Under the pieces are notes generated by a model. The model did no database searches. It worked only from the letters and a program-made list of their open reading frames with translations, and had not been told where the DNA came from. Both the position numbers and the translations under genes were made by a program. A stretch of 64,000 bases of DNA, from positions 806,001 through 870,000 of the forward strand of contig JAPEUQ010000003.1 of assembly GCA_027946365.1 (NCBI GenBank), given 5' to 3'. Of the stretch, positions 23,238 through 34,317 are shown one piece after another; position 1 is the stretch's first letter; each line of letters begins with the position of its first letter. This DNA is from Kalmusia sp. IMI 367209 (Eukaryota; Ascomycota; Dothideomycetes; Pleosporales; Didymosphaeriaceae).

Positions 23238-23930
23238 TCATTCGAGAGAAATCCCCGTGATTCGAAAGATACCCCATCCGCAGTTCTCTGGTGCCCATTG
23301 TCGCAGATCGATGTCTACGTGATTCCCTGATTTGAACCCTTGTTTCTGAAAGAATTTGAACGCAGGGGGCTCTGCACAAGTTACGAGGGGTACACTAGCG
23401 GCTCTTGCCTCCTTGATTGCACGTCGAATCAATTCCGCACCGATACCTTTCTTTCTGGACTCAGGCCTCACGAAGATGTGTGTGAGCTCTGGAGTGCAGT
23501 TAGTGGCCGTTTCCGCCAAATGTGGGAAGATTGTCTTACCAAGGTAATCAACATTGGTCCACTGTCGATTGATTTCTTCGACTGCCTTGTGCACCGTCGA
23601 TGCCACCTCTTTGTTCATAGCATCGGGTTGCACTTGGTTTGCCGCATCATTCTGAGTCTTCGGTGGCTCATTAGGCTTTCGACGAGTGAGAAAGAGATAC
23701 GCAATTATATCTCCGGTTGTATCATCGATAACTTTGAGCGATGTAGCAGCTGTATTCTTGAATGATCCTTCAATGGCGCTGGTATACTGCGCTTTCTGCG
23801 CAGCATCGTTTGGCCAATCTTTGAAGAGAAAACGATTGATGGCAAGATTGAGCTTTGAAGACTGAAGGAAGGCAGCAAGGACTGGTATATCGGCCTCGGT
23901 TGACGCGATGATGGAATGAGATGAGGCCAT
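23238..23930 (-). CDS. GNAT-family N-acetyltransferase
   Basis: GNAT proteins move an acetyl group from acetyl-CoA to an amine; the substrate cannot be read from the sequence. This single exon of 230 codons has a long N-terminal segment (residues 1-140) that includes SKLNLAINRFLF and DDTTGDIIAYLFLTRR, the beta-strand pair before the CoA site. Motif A follows as LTHIFVRPESRKKGIGAELIRRAI at residues 149-172, with the R-K-K-G-I-G pyrophosphate loop, and motif B includes FKFFQKQGFKSG. No targeting signal is seen, so it is likely cytosolic. The pattern matches small-molecule acetyltransferases that are common and often expanded in filamentous ascomycetes. The ATG at 23930 gives the family-like start. 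Confidence 0.85.
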   Translation of the reverse strand: MASSHSIIASTEADIPVLAAFLQSSKLNLAINRFLFKDWPNDAAQKAQYTSAIEGSFKNTAATSLKVIDDTTGDIIAYLFLTRRKPNEPPKTQNDAANQVQPDAMNKEVASTVHKAVEEINRQWTNVDYLGKTIFPHLAETATNCTPELTHIFVRPESRKKGIGAELIRRAIKEARAASVPLVTCAEPPAFKFFQKQGFKSGNHVDIDLRQWAPENCGWGIFRITGISLE

Positions 23931-25005
23931 AGCTGCAAGTCCGATTTGTTCTGTGGGTTAGACAAAAGTACAGTCTGATCACTCTTCATATACTTTTTGC
24001 ATGCTTTAGGCAGCTGCATTTTTTGTGTACAGCCTGCCCTAGGATACGTAATATGCACACACGTCTACGCTGATAAAGACAATCGGTGACCAAGCACATG
24101 AGCTAGTGTCGGTATGCGTCCGTTCCCCACCGTTTCAGGCATCCATTAACTCCAGGCACCAAGTTTCGTCTCTTATCAAACACTCTTAGAACATCAACGT
24201 AGGCGAGATCTTCTCTTCTGCCGAGACCCCTGCCCAACGTTGTGATGCTGGCGAAGGCGATTCACTAATTCACTTTCCACATGACATGTGCGTCTTTCAC
24301 TGATACACATACCCTACTAATATTTACTATGGCGGGGAGCAAGACATCAGCCTTCAACGGCATCACGCTTGCTTCATAGTCGCTGAAAAGTGTCTCGAGT
24401 AGGTTTTGGTTAAAGGTGATCCTTTGAATTTAACTCGCTTGAAATTGTGTTCATCTTTCCTGTAGCAAAATACGTCGAGTGTCCTAATAAAGCGGAATCG
24501 ATTATGATACAAGAAGGAATTACTAAGCCTCTATCTCAGAGTTGCCTAGAGAAAAAGATGAAGAATGTTACACGACGGCAGGAACATTGTTGTTGGTGCC
24601 TAGCGTGTATCTTTTACTCAGTCGATTGGGATGGCAAACCGTTGTAGACCCGGAAGGGAGCGTCTTCGTGAGATAATGAGTAAGGAAAGATGAATCTTAG
24701 CTTCCTAATTTGCACGAGGATTTTCCGTTTAGAGAGTTTCTGGTTCATGTAGTGTTATTCACGGACCGTATTTTGGCTACCAGTATTTGCAGAATCCTTG
24801 ATTTGGTGCCTGTAATTAGATTCGAAGTGCGATATGAAGGCGATAACTTGGGAAGCGACGCCCTCAAGACCCCAAAGTCGACTTGTTAACACGCAGAGTA
24901 GGCCACCATAGGCAACCTTCCATGTACGCACCAGAAGCACGAAGGTGGAAAAAGCATTTGTTGCTCTCGCCGCCTCTCCCGCTTTTCTCAGATCTTCGAT
25001 CTTTT
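23931..25005. other. Intergenic, no supported gene
   Basis: It lies between the promoter side of the acetyltransferase gene and the 3' end of the Dal5-type transporter gene. The short frames on both strands have no motif. Confidence 0.45.
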
Positions 25006-27211
25006 CTAATGCGCAAAGCGGAAGTCCAGCTATACTGGTTAGTAAAATTCCTTTGGAAGATCTCGTTTTTGCTCACCCTTTTGTTTCCCTCGTCCGTAGT
25101 GGTCTCTAGGTACTCCAGTTGCTGTTCCGTCGTCATCGCATTCCACTTCTTATCTCTTGATTTATTGCGCCAAATGTAGTACAATTTCGTTAAGAGATAA
25201 ATCCCTATATTCATAGTAGCGATACCAAGCAGCGTCCTGTTACCGCGCTTATAGTTTGGTGCGTCGTCTTTGCGGTAGATATTGGACGAGATGATACCAC
25301 CAGCTTGCACAAACATGTTGTAGGCGGCGGCGGACACAGTGCGTGAGCGTACGGCATTTGAATTTCTGCTGTTCCAACCGACCTGTATGGCATGCGCTGT
25401 GTGTAATATTAGTATATGCATGGTATTTGGTGCAGTGAGTATTTGACTGACCAGAGGGGTAACTGAGCAGCAGCGTGATCACGGTCCATACTATCCACCG
25501 ATTTGTGTGAGCGACGTCGGCAACGACCAACCATATCAAAAACGGTAAAGCCCATATTTGGCCGATAAGGGAGTGGAACGTTAGTTCACCGAAAACCTCT
25601 GCTGAATAAGCCAAAGCGAGTAGAAGGACAACTGCCAGGTAATTAGCGCAGAGCTTGAATAGTTGACTAAGGGCACTCACTATGAATCACGGTCCAAGGT
25701 ATAGCTAATAGATTGGATTGGAAGGTATCAAAGCCGAGGCCTCGCAGGGACAGCGTAAGGTACTGGTTAGGTGGTGTCATCGGAATCTGAAAGACAAGAC
25801 CTATGATGTATAGAGGCCATAGATCATAGTCTTGTAGAGACTTGAAGAGCAACTTTGGAGTGACGGGTTGCCGGTTGTGCATGGTTCCTTTTGAAGGGTC
25901 ATCTCGGATCACTCGGTTGACCATGATCTCTTCTTCGCGTGGTGTGAACCAGCCGTTTTTGCCACGTGCCCAATTCGCCGTTTGACATGGGCCGGGCGGC
26001 ATAAGAAACACTGCGGAAAGACCGATAACGAAAGTGATGAGTCCCTAGTTCGTGTGAGTGTTACGTCTCTCGAAGAGAACGGAGCTTCTAGTCACCTCGA
26101 TAAGAAACATCCATCGCCATCCTGCCTGCCCTTCTATACCTCTCATACGCAGCAAGCCGTATGCCAAGAATCCTGCAATAATGTCCGCAATACTCATCGC
26201 AGTCCAGAAAAAGCTTAAGCGAATAGACAACTCATGGTGTTTGTAGAAGTATGAAAGGTAGAGGATCACATCGGGAATGAAGCCACCCTGTAGAATACCG
26301 AGTAAAGCGCGGCAAGCCAGGAAGCTCTCCCTTCCGGAGAGCCAGTACTGGCTTGTAGCAACGATGGACCACAACATCATTTGTAAAGGAATCCAGCGGT
26401 CTGGTCCCATCCACTTGCTGACCAGTTGCGAGGGGAGCTCTGCGCATAAGAAGCTGAGCTTGAACACAGTGTTACCGAGATTGTAGTCTAAACCAATTAG
26501 AACGTGTGCCAAAAACATGATCCATGGAACATAAGCGCATACCATTCGTAGTCAAACCAAGATCCTTCAGGAAATTGTCTGTGTTCGCTTGCTAGTCGAA
26601 CGGTGTGTTAGTGTAGCTCTGGAAAGCGAAGGTAGGTGAATATCATTCAGCAAAAGAAAATATACCATATCGCAGCTTTGCGACACGAAAACTTTGCTAC
26701 CAGGCCTCACATACCTGGATATTCGCGCGATCGAGCTCCAGCGCCATAAAGCAGAAGCAGGTGAAGACCAAGATACGGAGATCGATTTTTCGAATGAGTG
26801 TATGCTCTTCACCCCAAGTCCACCTTGCCAGCGGATTAAATCTATGCAAGTTTTCCCTAAAGAAACAATCAATGCATGCTCCAAGAGCACTGGTAAGGTT
26901 CATACCAATCGGAGCGAGGCTGGTACTGCTTCGCGCTATCGGGGTTATCGTAAACGCTGGGCTGTCGAGGATTAGTAAAGTGTAGATAGTACAGTGGAAA
27001 GCGCGCATACTAATGTTGCAATGGCATCTGGATCATAAGATCGCGCTCTCTGGAACCAAAAGCGCTTCTCATCTTTTGGGACACCCAACGGTGGGATATC
27101 TTCTGCTATCGTCTCGGTGGAACCATCTTTTTCTAAAACACCGCGCGAAATGTTGGTTCCTCCATAATTTTTCGACGCAGGCCCTCCTGATCCTGTAAAG
27201 GCCACCGACAT
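25006..27211 (-). CDS. MFS transporter, allantoate/anion permease (Dal5-type ACS) family
   Basis: This is a plasma-membrane proton symporter for organic anions; family members carry allantoate, ureidosuccinate, sulfonates or sulfate esters. I assemble nine exons: 27211-27011, 26961-26906, 26856-26715, 26591-26543, 26487-26096, 26044-25681, 25631-25452, 25396-25077 and 25029-25006, giving 575 residues. All introns are GT-AG and the frame stays open. Hallmarks are FNPLARWTW before TM1, LELDRANIQ in TM1, [36 protein letters not shown], the cytoplasmic [17 protein letters not shown], the TM7 region [18 protein letters not shown] and a C-terminal [19 protein letters not shown]. The exon of 49 bases and the last exon of 24 bases are easily missed. 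It is divergent from the TauD-type dioxygenase gene. Confidence 0.9.
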
Positions 27212-28421
27212 CTTGAAATAATGAGTACGTGCAAACTAGAACTCGAAGGTCTGTTACCATACAATTGGTACGTGGGACATCGAGAGCTTATACTTTCTGA
27301 AAACGTACGCCACTCAAAACCTGCGATCTAGATAACGCCTTGAAAGCCTCAGGCGTCTTCGTAATTTCAGCCCAGGATGATAAATGATAGCCCAGCCTCA
27401 GCCAAGTACGTACCTAGACGCGATTATGGAAAGCCAGCTGATAACGATGAAAATGCGACCCTTCCCGAGGTTTGTACTGGTCGATTGCTTTTTGGCTAGA
27501 CTTCCACAAGACTCAAGTCTTGAACGGCAGTTTCTGGGCATCGGAGGCTAGATCAAGCGTGTGAAATCAAGAGCGCCGAGTGTCTTCGATACCGAGATCG
27601 GCTACGTATCAGTAAATGCATGCTCCGATATCCAGGGATGCGAAAAGGATGGGTGAAGCCGGAAGCAACATACGAGAGCACGTGTGTTTGAGTTTTGTTG
27701 ATGCCATGGCCAGTAGCCATCAAATATGCCCGAGTTCCGATGCATCGACGGGCTTAGCAGAGCGTTTTTCAAAGGTACAGTGCGTAGCATTGCCGAGAAT
27801 GAGACAAATTGCCACTGCTAACCAGTACTTCTGAGTGCTTGCTGCAGCAGAGTGTGATATTACGCGAGAATGGTATCATCGCGTCTTGGGTCACAATCTG
27901 TGAGGCGCGAGCATTAGTTCAGTAGCTTACCCCGGACTTCCTTCCATCTACAATCTATTTGCCGAAAATCACATCTTTTAATGGCTTGCATCAAAAACAT
28001 TGTACTAGCCAGAGATACCAAGCTTAAAATCAGCCACCGAAGTGAAGTGTTCGTATTTTGATGATGGCCGCGGTCGGTTGAGAGTTCATTTCGCGGGAAA
28101 TCACGCAATCTTCCCCCCACATTTCGTCGCTTTTACCCCTCAACGAGTGTCCAACATCAAAGGCTTGAACTCTCGCCATTGGCAATGGCCCGAGTTCCGG
28201 TGACGAACAGCGTGTGAAGAAGGGGTTCGCGTGGACCTTGCGAGCAGCCACCCTGTAATGTTGTCATACGCGGAGATAAGATTATGCGTGACGATAACTG
28301 ACGTTCCACATTAGCGGAGCGTAATCAGATGCAAGCAGTGTGGTTTATAAGAAAAGAGGACCATGTAGATCCCGTAGAACTCATCCAGAATATACTTGAT
28401 CCCTTTTTGCAGAGAAACGCC
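27212..28421. promoter_or_regulatory. Shared divergent promoter region, transporter / TauD-type dioxygenase
   Basis: The two start codons face away from each other over 1210 bases, with no supported gene between them. Joint control is plausible from the layout. I see no motif that I can name with confidence. Confidence 0.5.
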
Positions 28422-29602
28422 ATGTCTACTCAAACCATTACCGCCGTTGGCCAAGAGGACTCACCATCGAGGATCGCACCCCGCGAGCCGCTTCAGTTGA
28501 AGGGTGTTCTCGATCAGTACGAGTCTTTTGACGTGACTCCAGTCATCGGCCGAGAATTTAAAGATGTGAACTTGAAGGAATGGCTGCGTGCTGAGAACTC
28601 GGATGAGCTACTTCGGGATCTCGCTATCACGAGTATGTGTGTAATGATTTTTGGAGTACCCATGCCTAACAAGATGATTAGTCTCCCAGCGCGGAGTGGT
28701 CTTTTTCCGCAAACAAGATGATCTTGACAATGACCTGCAAAAGGAATTGACACAACGTCTTGGAGAGCTTTCTGGCAAGCCTGAGACGTCGAAACTTCAC
28801 ATTCACCCTGTCAGCAACTCAGGTCGCCGCCTAGGCGGGAAGGACGATGAGATCAGTGTCATTAGCTCGGAACAGGCAAAAGAGATATACAAGAATCGGT
28901 TTCTGAACGGCAATAAAAAGCAAAGCGCAAAGGAGGGTTGGCACAGCGATATCACTTTCGAGCCAGTTCCCAGTGACTACGCTCTTCTCAGGCTCACCGA
29001 GCTGCCGAAGACTGGAGGTGGTAAGTAGTCGAAATGTCAATCAAAAGCCGAGCTTAGTTGAATTGACAATGACAGACACCCTCTGGGCTTCTGGATACGA
29101 ACTGTATGATCGACTTTCCGAACCGTACCAAAAGTTCTTCGAACAACTCACAGCGACATACGCACAGCCAGGTTTCAATGCTGCCGCCAAAGAAAATGGC
29201 TTCGAGATTTATAGCAAGCCGCGTGGTGCACCTGAAAACGTCGGAACGGAGCTGAAAGCGATCCACCCAGTGATTCGTACAAATCCGGTTACAGGCTGGA
29301 AATCGATCTTTGGCGTTGGACACCATGTAGCGAGGATTAATGAGCTTACAGAGGAGGAAAGCAAGCGCTCCTTGGAGTGGTTCGTGCAATTGATTACCGA
29401 AAATCACGACCTTCAGGTGCGTCATCGCTGGCAAAACGTCAATGACCTCGCTATTTGGGATAACCGAAGTGTGTATCACACGGCTACTTACGATTATGAG
29501 GGCTTGGGGTCTAGGACAGGGCAGAGGGCTGTTTCGCTTGGCGAACGACCATATCTTGACCCGAAGAGCAAGTCTAGGAGGGAAGCTCTAAGCTCAGCTT
29601 AA
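28422..29602 (+). CDS. TauD/TfdA-family 2-oxoglutarate- and Fe(II)-dependent dioxygenase
   Basis: Enzymes of this family hydroxylate a substrate while turning 2-oxoglutarate into succinate and CO2; TauD releases sulfite from taurine, and TfdA attacks aryloxyacetates. Exons 28422-28632, 28682-29020 and 29076-29602 give 358 residues. The iron site is present: GWHSDITFE supplies the first His and Asp, and SVYHTATYDY the distal His. The 2-oxoglutarate Arg is in GQRAVSLGERPYLD. The N-terminal part has ISQRGVVFFRKQ, typical of fungal members. No signal peptide is seen, so it should be cytosolic. I chose the ATG at 28422 because it gives the usual start; an upstream in-frame ATG at 28329 would add 31 residues. 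The neighbour is a divergent organic-anion transporter, which would fit uptake followed by oxidation. The exact substrate is unknown. Confidence 0.9.
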
Positions 29603-30155
29603 CTTGGAAATTACACCTTTCGATACTTCTGATGAGGCGATGAATTCTGAGTCAATTTTGTTTTAAGTAATGTTCACGTCTTTGTTTGAATGCCCTCTTC
29701 CGATCCGCACAGCTGGCGCCCGGTGCCCATGAGCTGTGATCGAATCGAATGCTGCCCTACAGGTACTATGAGCAATGACTATAGCGGTTGATCGCGAAGT
29801 AGGGTTATTTATGACGTAGAGGTGAGGAAGAAAATGCGAAGCAGACCCCACCTTTCTCTACCGGTAGTGTCGACGGCTAACCAAATAAGGGAAGGGGATG
29901 ATACCTTTTGAGGGCTAGCTTGAATTGCGCACGCCCAAAGTATGTGTTGAAGAGCTTCCGAAGTATGTGGAATGGGGTTGCACACATTCTCTGATTAGTG
30001 AATTGCTGCTCTGTGACGAATCATACCATGGTCAGTATTGCAGACACTGCATGCGTCTTCGTGTATGAAAGCCTTTATAGAAACCCGAAAGTCACAATAA
30101 TGAACTTTTCCCATCAGGACCAATATTGAACCCCCCGTTTCAACTGTAATCAACA
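29603..30155. other. Intergenic, no supported gene
   Basis: This is the 3' flank of the dioxygenase and promoter of the SnoaL-like gene. No RNA gene or repeat is visible. Confidence 0.5.
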
Positions 30156-30575
30156 ATGGCCAACAAAAATATTCAAGTCATCGCCAACCTCTACTCCGCC
30201 AACGAAACAGGTGATCTCGAAGCTTTCTACGCCGACCTCTCCCCCAACATCACCTGGAAAGAAAGCGACGGATTTCCCACGCCCGGCGTGTTCAACAACA
30301 AGACAGAGATCGTAGACAACGTCTTCGCCGTTCTCAAAAGGGACTGGTCTCACTTTCATTTTACGCTTGAGCACTTGATCAATGGTAGCGAGCACATCGT
30401 TGCGGTCGGTACTTATCGTGGAACGCATGCGAAGACCGGGAAGAGCTTTGAGGCTAGAGCGTCGCATGTTTGGAGGGTGGAGGCGGGAAAGATTGTGCAG
30501 TTTGAACAGTTTGCTGATACGTGGTTGATGCAAAGTGCTGCTAAAAGTGAAGGAGTTTCTGCGTACGGGGTATGA
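30156..30575 (+). CDS. SnoaL/NTF2-like small protein
   Basis: This is a single exon of 139 codons that begins at the first ATG (MANKNIQVIANLYSANETGD). The pattern fits the SnoaL-like NTF2 fold: an N-terminal helix, then a paired motif DLSPNITWKESDGFPTPGVF, a helix with EIVDNVFAVLKRDW, and alternating strands that end in SHVWRVEAGKIVQFEQFADTW. The last motif (V-x-x-G-K-I-V-x-F-x-Q-x-x-D) is characteristic. Such proteins can be hydrolases, isomerases or just binding proteins, so no reaction is assigned. There is no signal peptide or membrane segment. It stands alone, with no biosynthetic gene beside it. Confidence 0.82.
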   Translation: MANKNIQVIANLYSANETGDLEAFYADLSPNITWKESDGFPTPGVFNNKTEIVDNVFAVLKRDWSHFHFTLEHLINGSEHIVAVGTYRGTHAKTGKSFEARASHVWRVEAGKIVQFEQFADTWLMQSAAKSEGVSAYGV

Positions 30576-31045
30576 AATCTGTTGGATGGGAACGAATTGC
30601 ATAGCGTGTAAGAGGTATCACTATGACGTAAATCTGGAGCTGCAACGTGAATCGGACTATTCAAAATTCACAACACACTTGACCAACTGTCTACAGTCTT
30701 TCGTTCTGTGACCGTCATTGGGAAGAGCGATTGGTGAGGATAAGTTATCCGCCTTGGCTAGATCTGAGCTTGGAGTTCAGTGCACGACTCAAATAAAACC
30801 CTTCAGGCAGAGTAAGCAAGAACAAGAGTTTGATTTGATAATACACTACAAGTGATTGGTGAAATTGGATAGCCCTACCTGCACCGACGGAAACCATGGT
30901 CAGGGCACACCCAACAATAAAGCGCCGGCGAGCCTCAGCGTGTCTTGGCGTCTGAGCGCCGGTGACTTCCCAACACAACCTCTCACCTTCTTCACATAAC
31001 TTCTACTTTCCAACTTACACATCTGCACCTTCACCTAGTGTGATA
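30576..31045. other. Intergenic, no supported gene
   Basis: A 77-codon frame on the minus strand (30978-30745) has one hydrophobic run but no other support. Nothing else is seen. Confidence 0.4.
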
Positions 31046-31369
31046 ATGTTGTTTACAAATATCACTAGTTCCAACCGGTCTCTCACTCCTCCACCACCGT
31101 ATCATTCTGCGTATACACATTCGCATCACGCAACATCCACGATTGCTACACCGACATCCACAACCATTACAGCTGATGACAAGTATGCAGCCATGGACCA
31201 AACCAACAGCCAGAATACACTACCGTTCCCTGCTACCACACAAGTCGAGCCCAGGATTAAGCTATGGAGCGAGTACATTGTCGTTCCTCTTGCTGTTACT
31301 CTTGCTGTTACAGCAACTGTCGGTTTCATCGCCTACGCCGCTGTTAAGATCTTCGGTTCTCATGCCTAA
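31046..31369 (+). CDS. Small Ser/Thr-rich protein with one membrane segment, unrecognised
   Basis: This is an open frame of 107 codons. The first 70 residues are rich in Ser, Thr, Pro and His (SLTPPPPYHSAYTHSHH). They are followed by a single hydrophobic helix YIVVPLAVTLAVTATVGFIA and a short tail ending KIFGSHA. It could be a small membrane protein. Its stop (TAA 31367-31369) overlaps the ATG at 31362 of the next frame in the string ATGCCTAA. I recognise no family, and the coding status is uncertain. It does not supply the missing N-terminal half of the hydrolase-like sequence that follows. Confidence 0.4.
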   Translation: MLFTNITSSNRSLTPPPPYHSAYTHSHHATSTIATPTSTTITADDKYAAMDQTNSQNTLPFPATTQVEPRIKLWSEYIVVPLAVTLAVTATVGFIAYAAVKIFGSHA

Positions 31370-31841
31370 ACCTCTGCGAGTTATCTCCAATTCGACAGCT
31401 ACGAAATCCTGCACCGGCAACATAGCCACCAAGGGCTACTGCGACACATTCACTTTCCTTTCTTCAAACACTTTTCGCTCTCGATGGAACTTCACCGAAA
31501 GCGAGCTAGATCACGCAGCTGAAATATGCATCCCTGACTACGTCGATATCGTACGGTACGTATGTCAGCACCGCCTTCTGTATGCTCCTGGGGATTCTGA
31601 TTACGCAGAGATAGAGAGGTGGTTACTGCAGCAGCCGTCGATAAGCGTGCCGACAGTGACGCTTAATGGGACGGCGGAAGGCAATTCTCCTGCGACGAAT
31701 GGAAGTACGACGGCGAAGTATCTCACTGGAAAGAGGATGCATAGGCAGACAGAGAGGGTGGGCCACAATCTCCCACAAGAGAAACCTGAGGCGTTTGTAG
31801 ATGCTATTGTCGAAGTCAACAAGATGAGAGAGAGGGTATAG
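31362..31841 (+). pseudogene. C-terminal half of an alpha/beta-hydrolase, N-terminal half missing
   Basis: The frame has 159 codons from ATG 31362. From about residue 35 it resembles the C-terminal cap and core of alpha/beta-hydrolases that are usually near 280 residues: WNFTESELDHAAE, PDYVDIVRYVCQHR, APGDSDYAEIERWL, ISVPTVTLNG and the closing GHNLPQEKPEAFVDAIVEV, where GHN carries the catalytic His. The oxyanion region and the G-x-S-x-G nucleophile elbow should lie upstream, but no frame in the preceding 800 bases encodes them. The position of the usual acidic residue reads TLNGTAEGN, so an Asp may have become Glu. Most likely a 5'-truncated relic; a reused fragment is possible. It overlaps the small membrane-protein frame by 8 bases. 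Confidence 0.6.
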
Positions 31842-32651
31842 CCTTGCAGTTTGTCACGTAAGGCGATACGCAATACCCTTGATCTTTACACTACATTAGA
31901 TATTTGGTACTCTACAAAATATCACTCCTCCTACTCTTGCGTACTATCGTTGAAACTCTGGTGTTCGAGCAAATCATCCCCCGAATGTCAATATCAAGGA
32001 GCCTTTTGAAACTCTCCAGCGATACTAATCGACATACGACCCCCGCTATGCAAGGCGCCTGCATGACCGCGTGCATTATCGGAAATGAACGAACCGCCCC
32101 CCGAACCAATCAGACCGCCCCTTAGGCGCCATTGACCGTTCACGTGATCGTGATCCGATGTATAAGCCCTGCACTATCCAATGTTCGCAGTCGTTCCAGT
32201 TATCGATGGGCAAGCAACATTGCCAGATGTGGGAAGTTGCGCACGGTTGGTGAACGCGAGGGGTTGAATGCGACCGAACAGGAAGCCATCCAGGACGCAG
32301 CCACCGTCGCAGAAATTCTTCAACTCCGAAAGAGCCTCTATAAAGACGAAGGCAGATATTGGGAGCGATCTTCGTGCCCCTCATTGGAAGCGTCGTTCAG
32401 GGTCCACGGCCAAGTTTGCGTACCGAGGCAATCATCTTCATTCATCTCGGCTCATGACTCGCATCATATACAAGTGCAAAATATGTGCACACTATTCCTG
32501 CGAGCTGATTAATATGCGTACTCAGCAACAGCAATATATAAAGCGAAGACCTTAAGTCGCCGTACCGGTAGGGCGCTTTGTGTTCCCGCTCTCTTCGCGC
32601 GCCGTCCTAACGTCGAAAGTGTTCCAATCATTCAAATCCGCAATCGCCGCA
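31842..32651. other. Intergenic, no supported gene
   Basis: The frames at 32132-32555 on the + strand overlap in two registers and have no domain. This is the likely promoter of the DUF4499 gene. Confidence 0.45.
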
Positions 32652-33017
32652 ATGAGTGCCAAAGGTGTTCCCTACTCGCTTCCGCCGTCGCATCTTTCAA
32701 AGCCGATTGTCATTTGCGGTATAATCATGGCTCTTTCGGCTTCGAGGCGTCTTATCTCTCCGGGCTCGATTCTCTACGATCAGCTGTTATCGCAGTCACC
32801 TGCTGCCATCAAAGCTGCAGTGTGGATTCAGAATGGCTTGTTCTGGTTCCTCTACGGTGCGCATACAATCGAAAGCGCTATTTTCGCGAAGAAATTGATG
32901 GACCATCGAGTCAGCGTGCTGAGCAGCACGTGGTGGAAGTGGATGGTCGAGTGTTTTATCGGCGGCAAGTTCTGCTTCGAGCATTTCGACGGCATTGTGA
33001 AGGGCAAGACCGTGTGA
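32652..33017 (+). CDS. DUF4499 / TMEM254-like small membrane protein
   Basis: This is a single exon of 121 codons from ATG 32652 (MSAKGVPYSLPPSHL); the frame is open further upstream but has no earlier ATG that looks better. It has two or three hydrophobic segments: PIVICGIIMALSASRRL, AVWIQNGLFWFLYGAHTIES and the end region WWKWMVECFIGGKFCFEHFD. The pattern of HxIES followed by WWKWM...GGxxCFxxFD is what I associate with DUF4499 (animal TMEM254). Function is unknown; in fungi the domain can also be fused to oxidoreductases, which is not the case here. Confidence in family is moderate. Confidence 0.7.
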   Translation: MSAKGVPYSLPPSHLSKPIVICGIIMALSASRRLISPGSILYDQLLSQSPAAIKAAVWIQNGLFWFLYGAHTIESAIFAKKLMDHRVSVLSSTWWKWMVECFIGGKFCFEHFDGIVKGKTV

Positions 33018-34245
33018 GCACAACTTTGATATACAACTTGAAACGAACTTGAAGGCTCGAGCTGGTTAAAAAAAATTGTGTTTTGAAGCAAATCGGTCGT
33101 AAAGCGTAAAGGACTCGTGTCGTGGTCTGTCGCATGCTTTGGTGGCATATCGGGGCGGGGTTGCGCCCCATGCTTTCCCTCTCACAAACGTCTGCTTTAC
33201 TGACGTACTCCTATCTACACTTCGCTCAGCCACTAGACATAGCCTGCGATCCGATGCTCGATACACAATTATACTTTCCCTCGATCAAGAAAGAAAAAGA
33301 AGACAGGAACGAATGTGCCGACTTCAATTTCCTGGTTTTGGCACTGGCATCTCAGACATTCTTACCCCCACCCCCAAGCTAAAGTACACGATGAACGGGT
33401 ATTCTATCAGGCAACACTCTACCTAGCACCCTTTTTAATTAAGAAAACAACCTACTTGACTTCTCAGTACACCAAATATAGTAACAGCAGCCCAAACAGT
33501 GGGCCCCACCCGCCTGATAGCCAGGATACCTAGAACCCTACAGCATCCTCAACCATGGTTTCATCACCTCCCCTACCCAAAATGTCACACACACGTGAAC
33601 TCATTACCTTTTGTAGTAATTATCTGAGACTTCCGTCGATTGCTGTACCGTTTAAGGGTTCATCCATGGAGTAAGGATATTGGATTTCCTGATTGGGGAT
33701 ACGGGATCTTGGTGGACTGATCCACCAATGGGAGGAGAGGGCAAGGGGTCAGGCGGACGTCGAGAGAAAGGATGCTCCTTGATACTAAGAAAGAGTGGAA
33801 ACTTGTGACGTTGAAGCTGCACTTTGTGTAGCGATCGTCTGTGAAGTACGTGTAAGGATTTGTATGGATGCAGGCTTGAGAAGACACATTGCCCCGCGAC
33901 AATGCAATGGATCTGCGTCGGCTCTCGTCCAACCTTTTTTTTTTTTAGTCCGCGAATGTTAAGACTGTTCAATTGTTTAAATCGACAGTAGAGTGTTATC
34001 CCCTGCGCGATGCTTTATGACTAATCTGCAAAACATAGTAGTCGTTTGTTCATGAAGCCCCACTAGGTATTGGAAACTCTTTAGATCCACTACTGTGGGG
34101 CTACCATATGAGTACGAAAACGCGAAAAACGGGAATAACACCTCTTCTCAGAGACACACACATCTCGTGCTGCCACAAGTTTATGTTCATCTACATATAT
34201 TTATTATTGGTGGCGAACATGCACGTGATCACAACCCATTTCTCC
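33018..34245. other. Intergenic, no supported protein gene
   Basis: This region is A/T-rich with a long T-run near 33934-33946. The frames here, such as the one at 33972-33652 on the minus strand, have no motif. It lies between the DUF4499 gene and the tRNA gene. Confidence 0.45.
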
Positions 34246-34317
34246 GCCCGCTTGGCTCAGTGGTAGAGCGTATCACTAGTAATGATAAGGTCATCAGTTC
34301 AATTCTGATAGCGGGCA
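34246..34317 (+). tRNA. tRNA-Thr (anticodon AGT), intronless
   Basis: The 72 bases fold into a full cloverleaf. The acceptor stem GCCCGCT pairs with AGCGGGC, the D stem is GCTC/GAGC, the anticodon stem TATCA/TGATA encloses loop CTAGTAA with anticodon AGT, the variable loop is AGGTC, and the T stem ATCAG/CTGAT encloses TTCAATT. The discriminator base is A. There is no intron. The B-box-like string AGTTCAATTCT serves as the internal polymerase III promoter. A T-rich run directly downstream (ATTTTT at 34320) can act as terminator. Confidence 0.95.
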
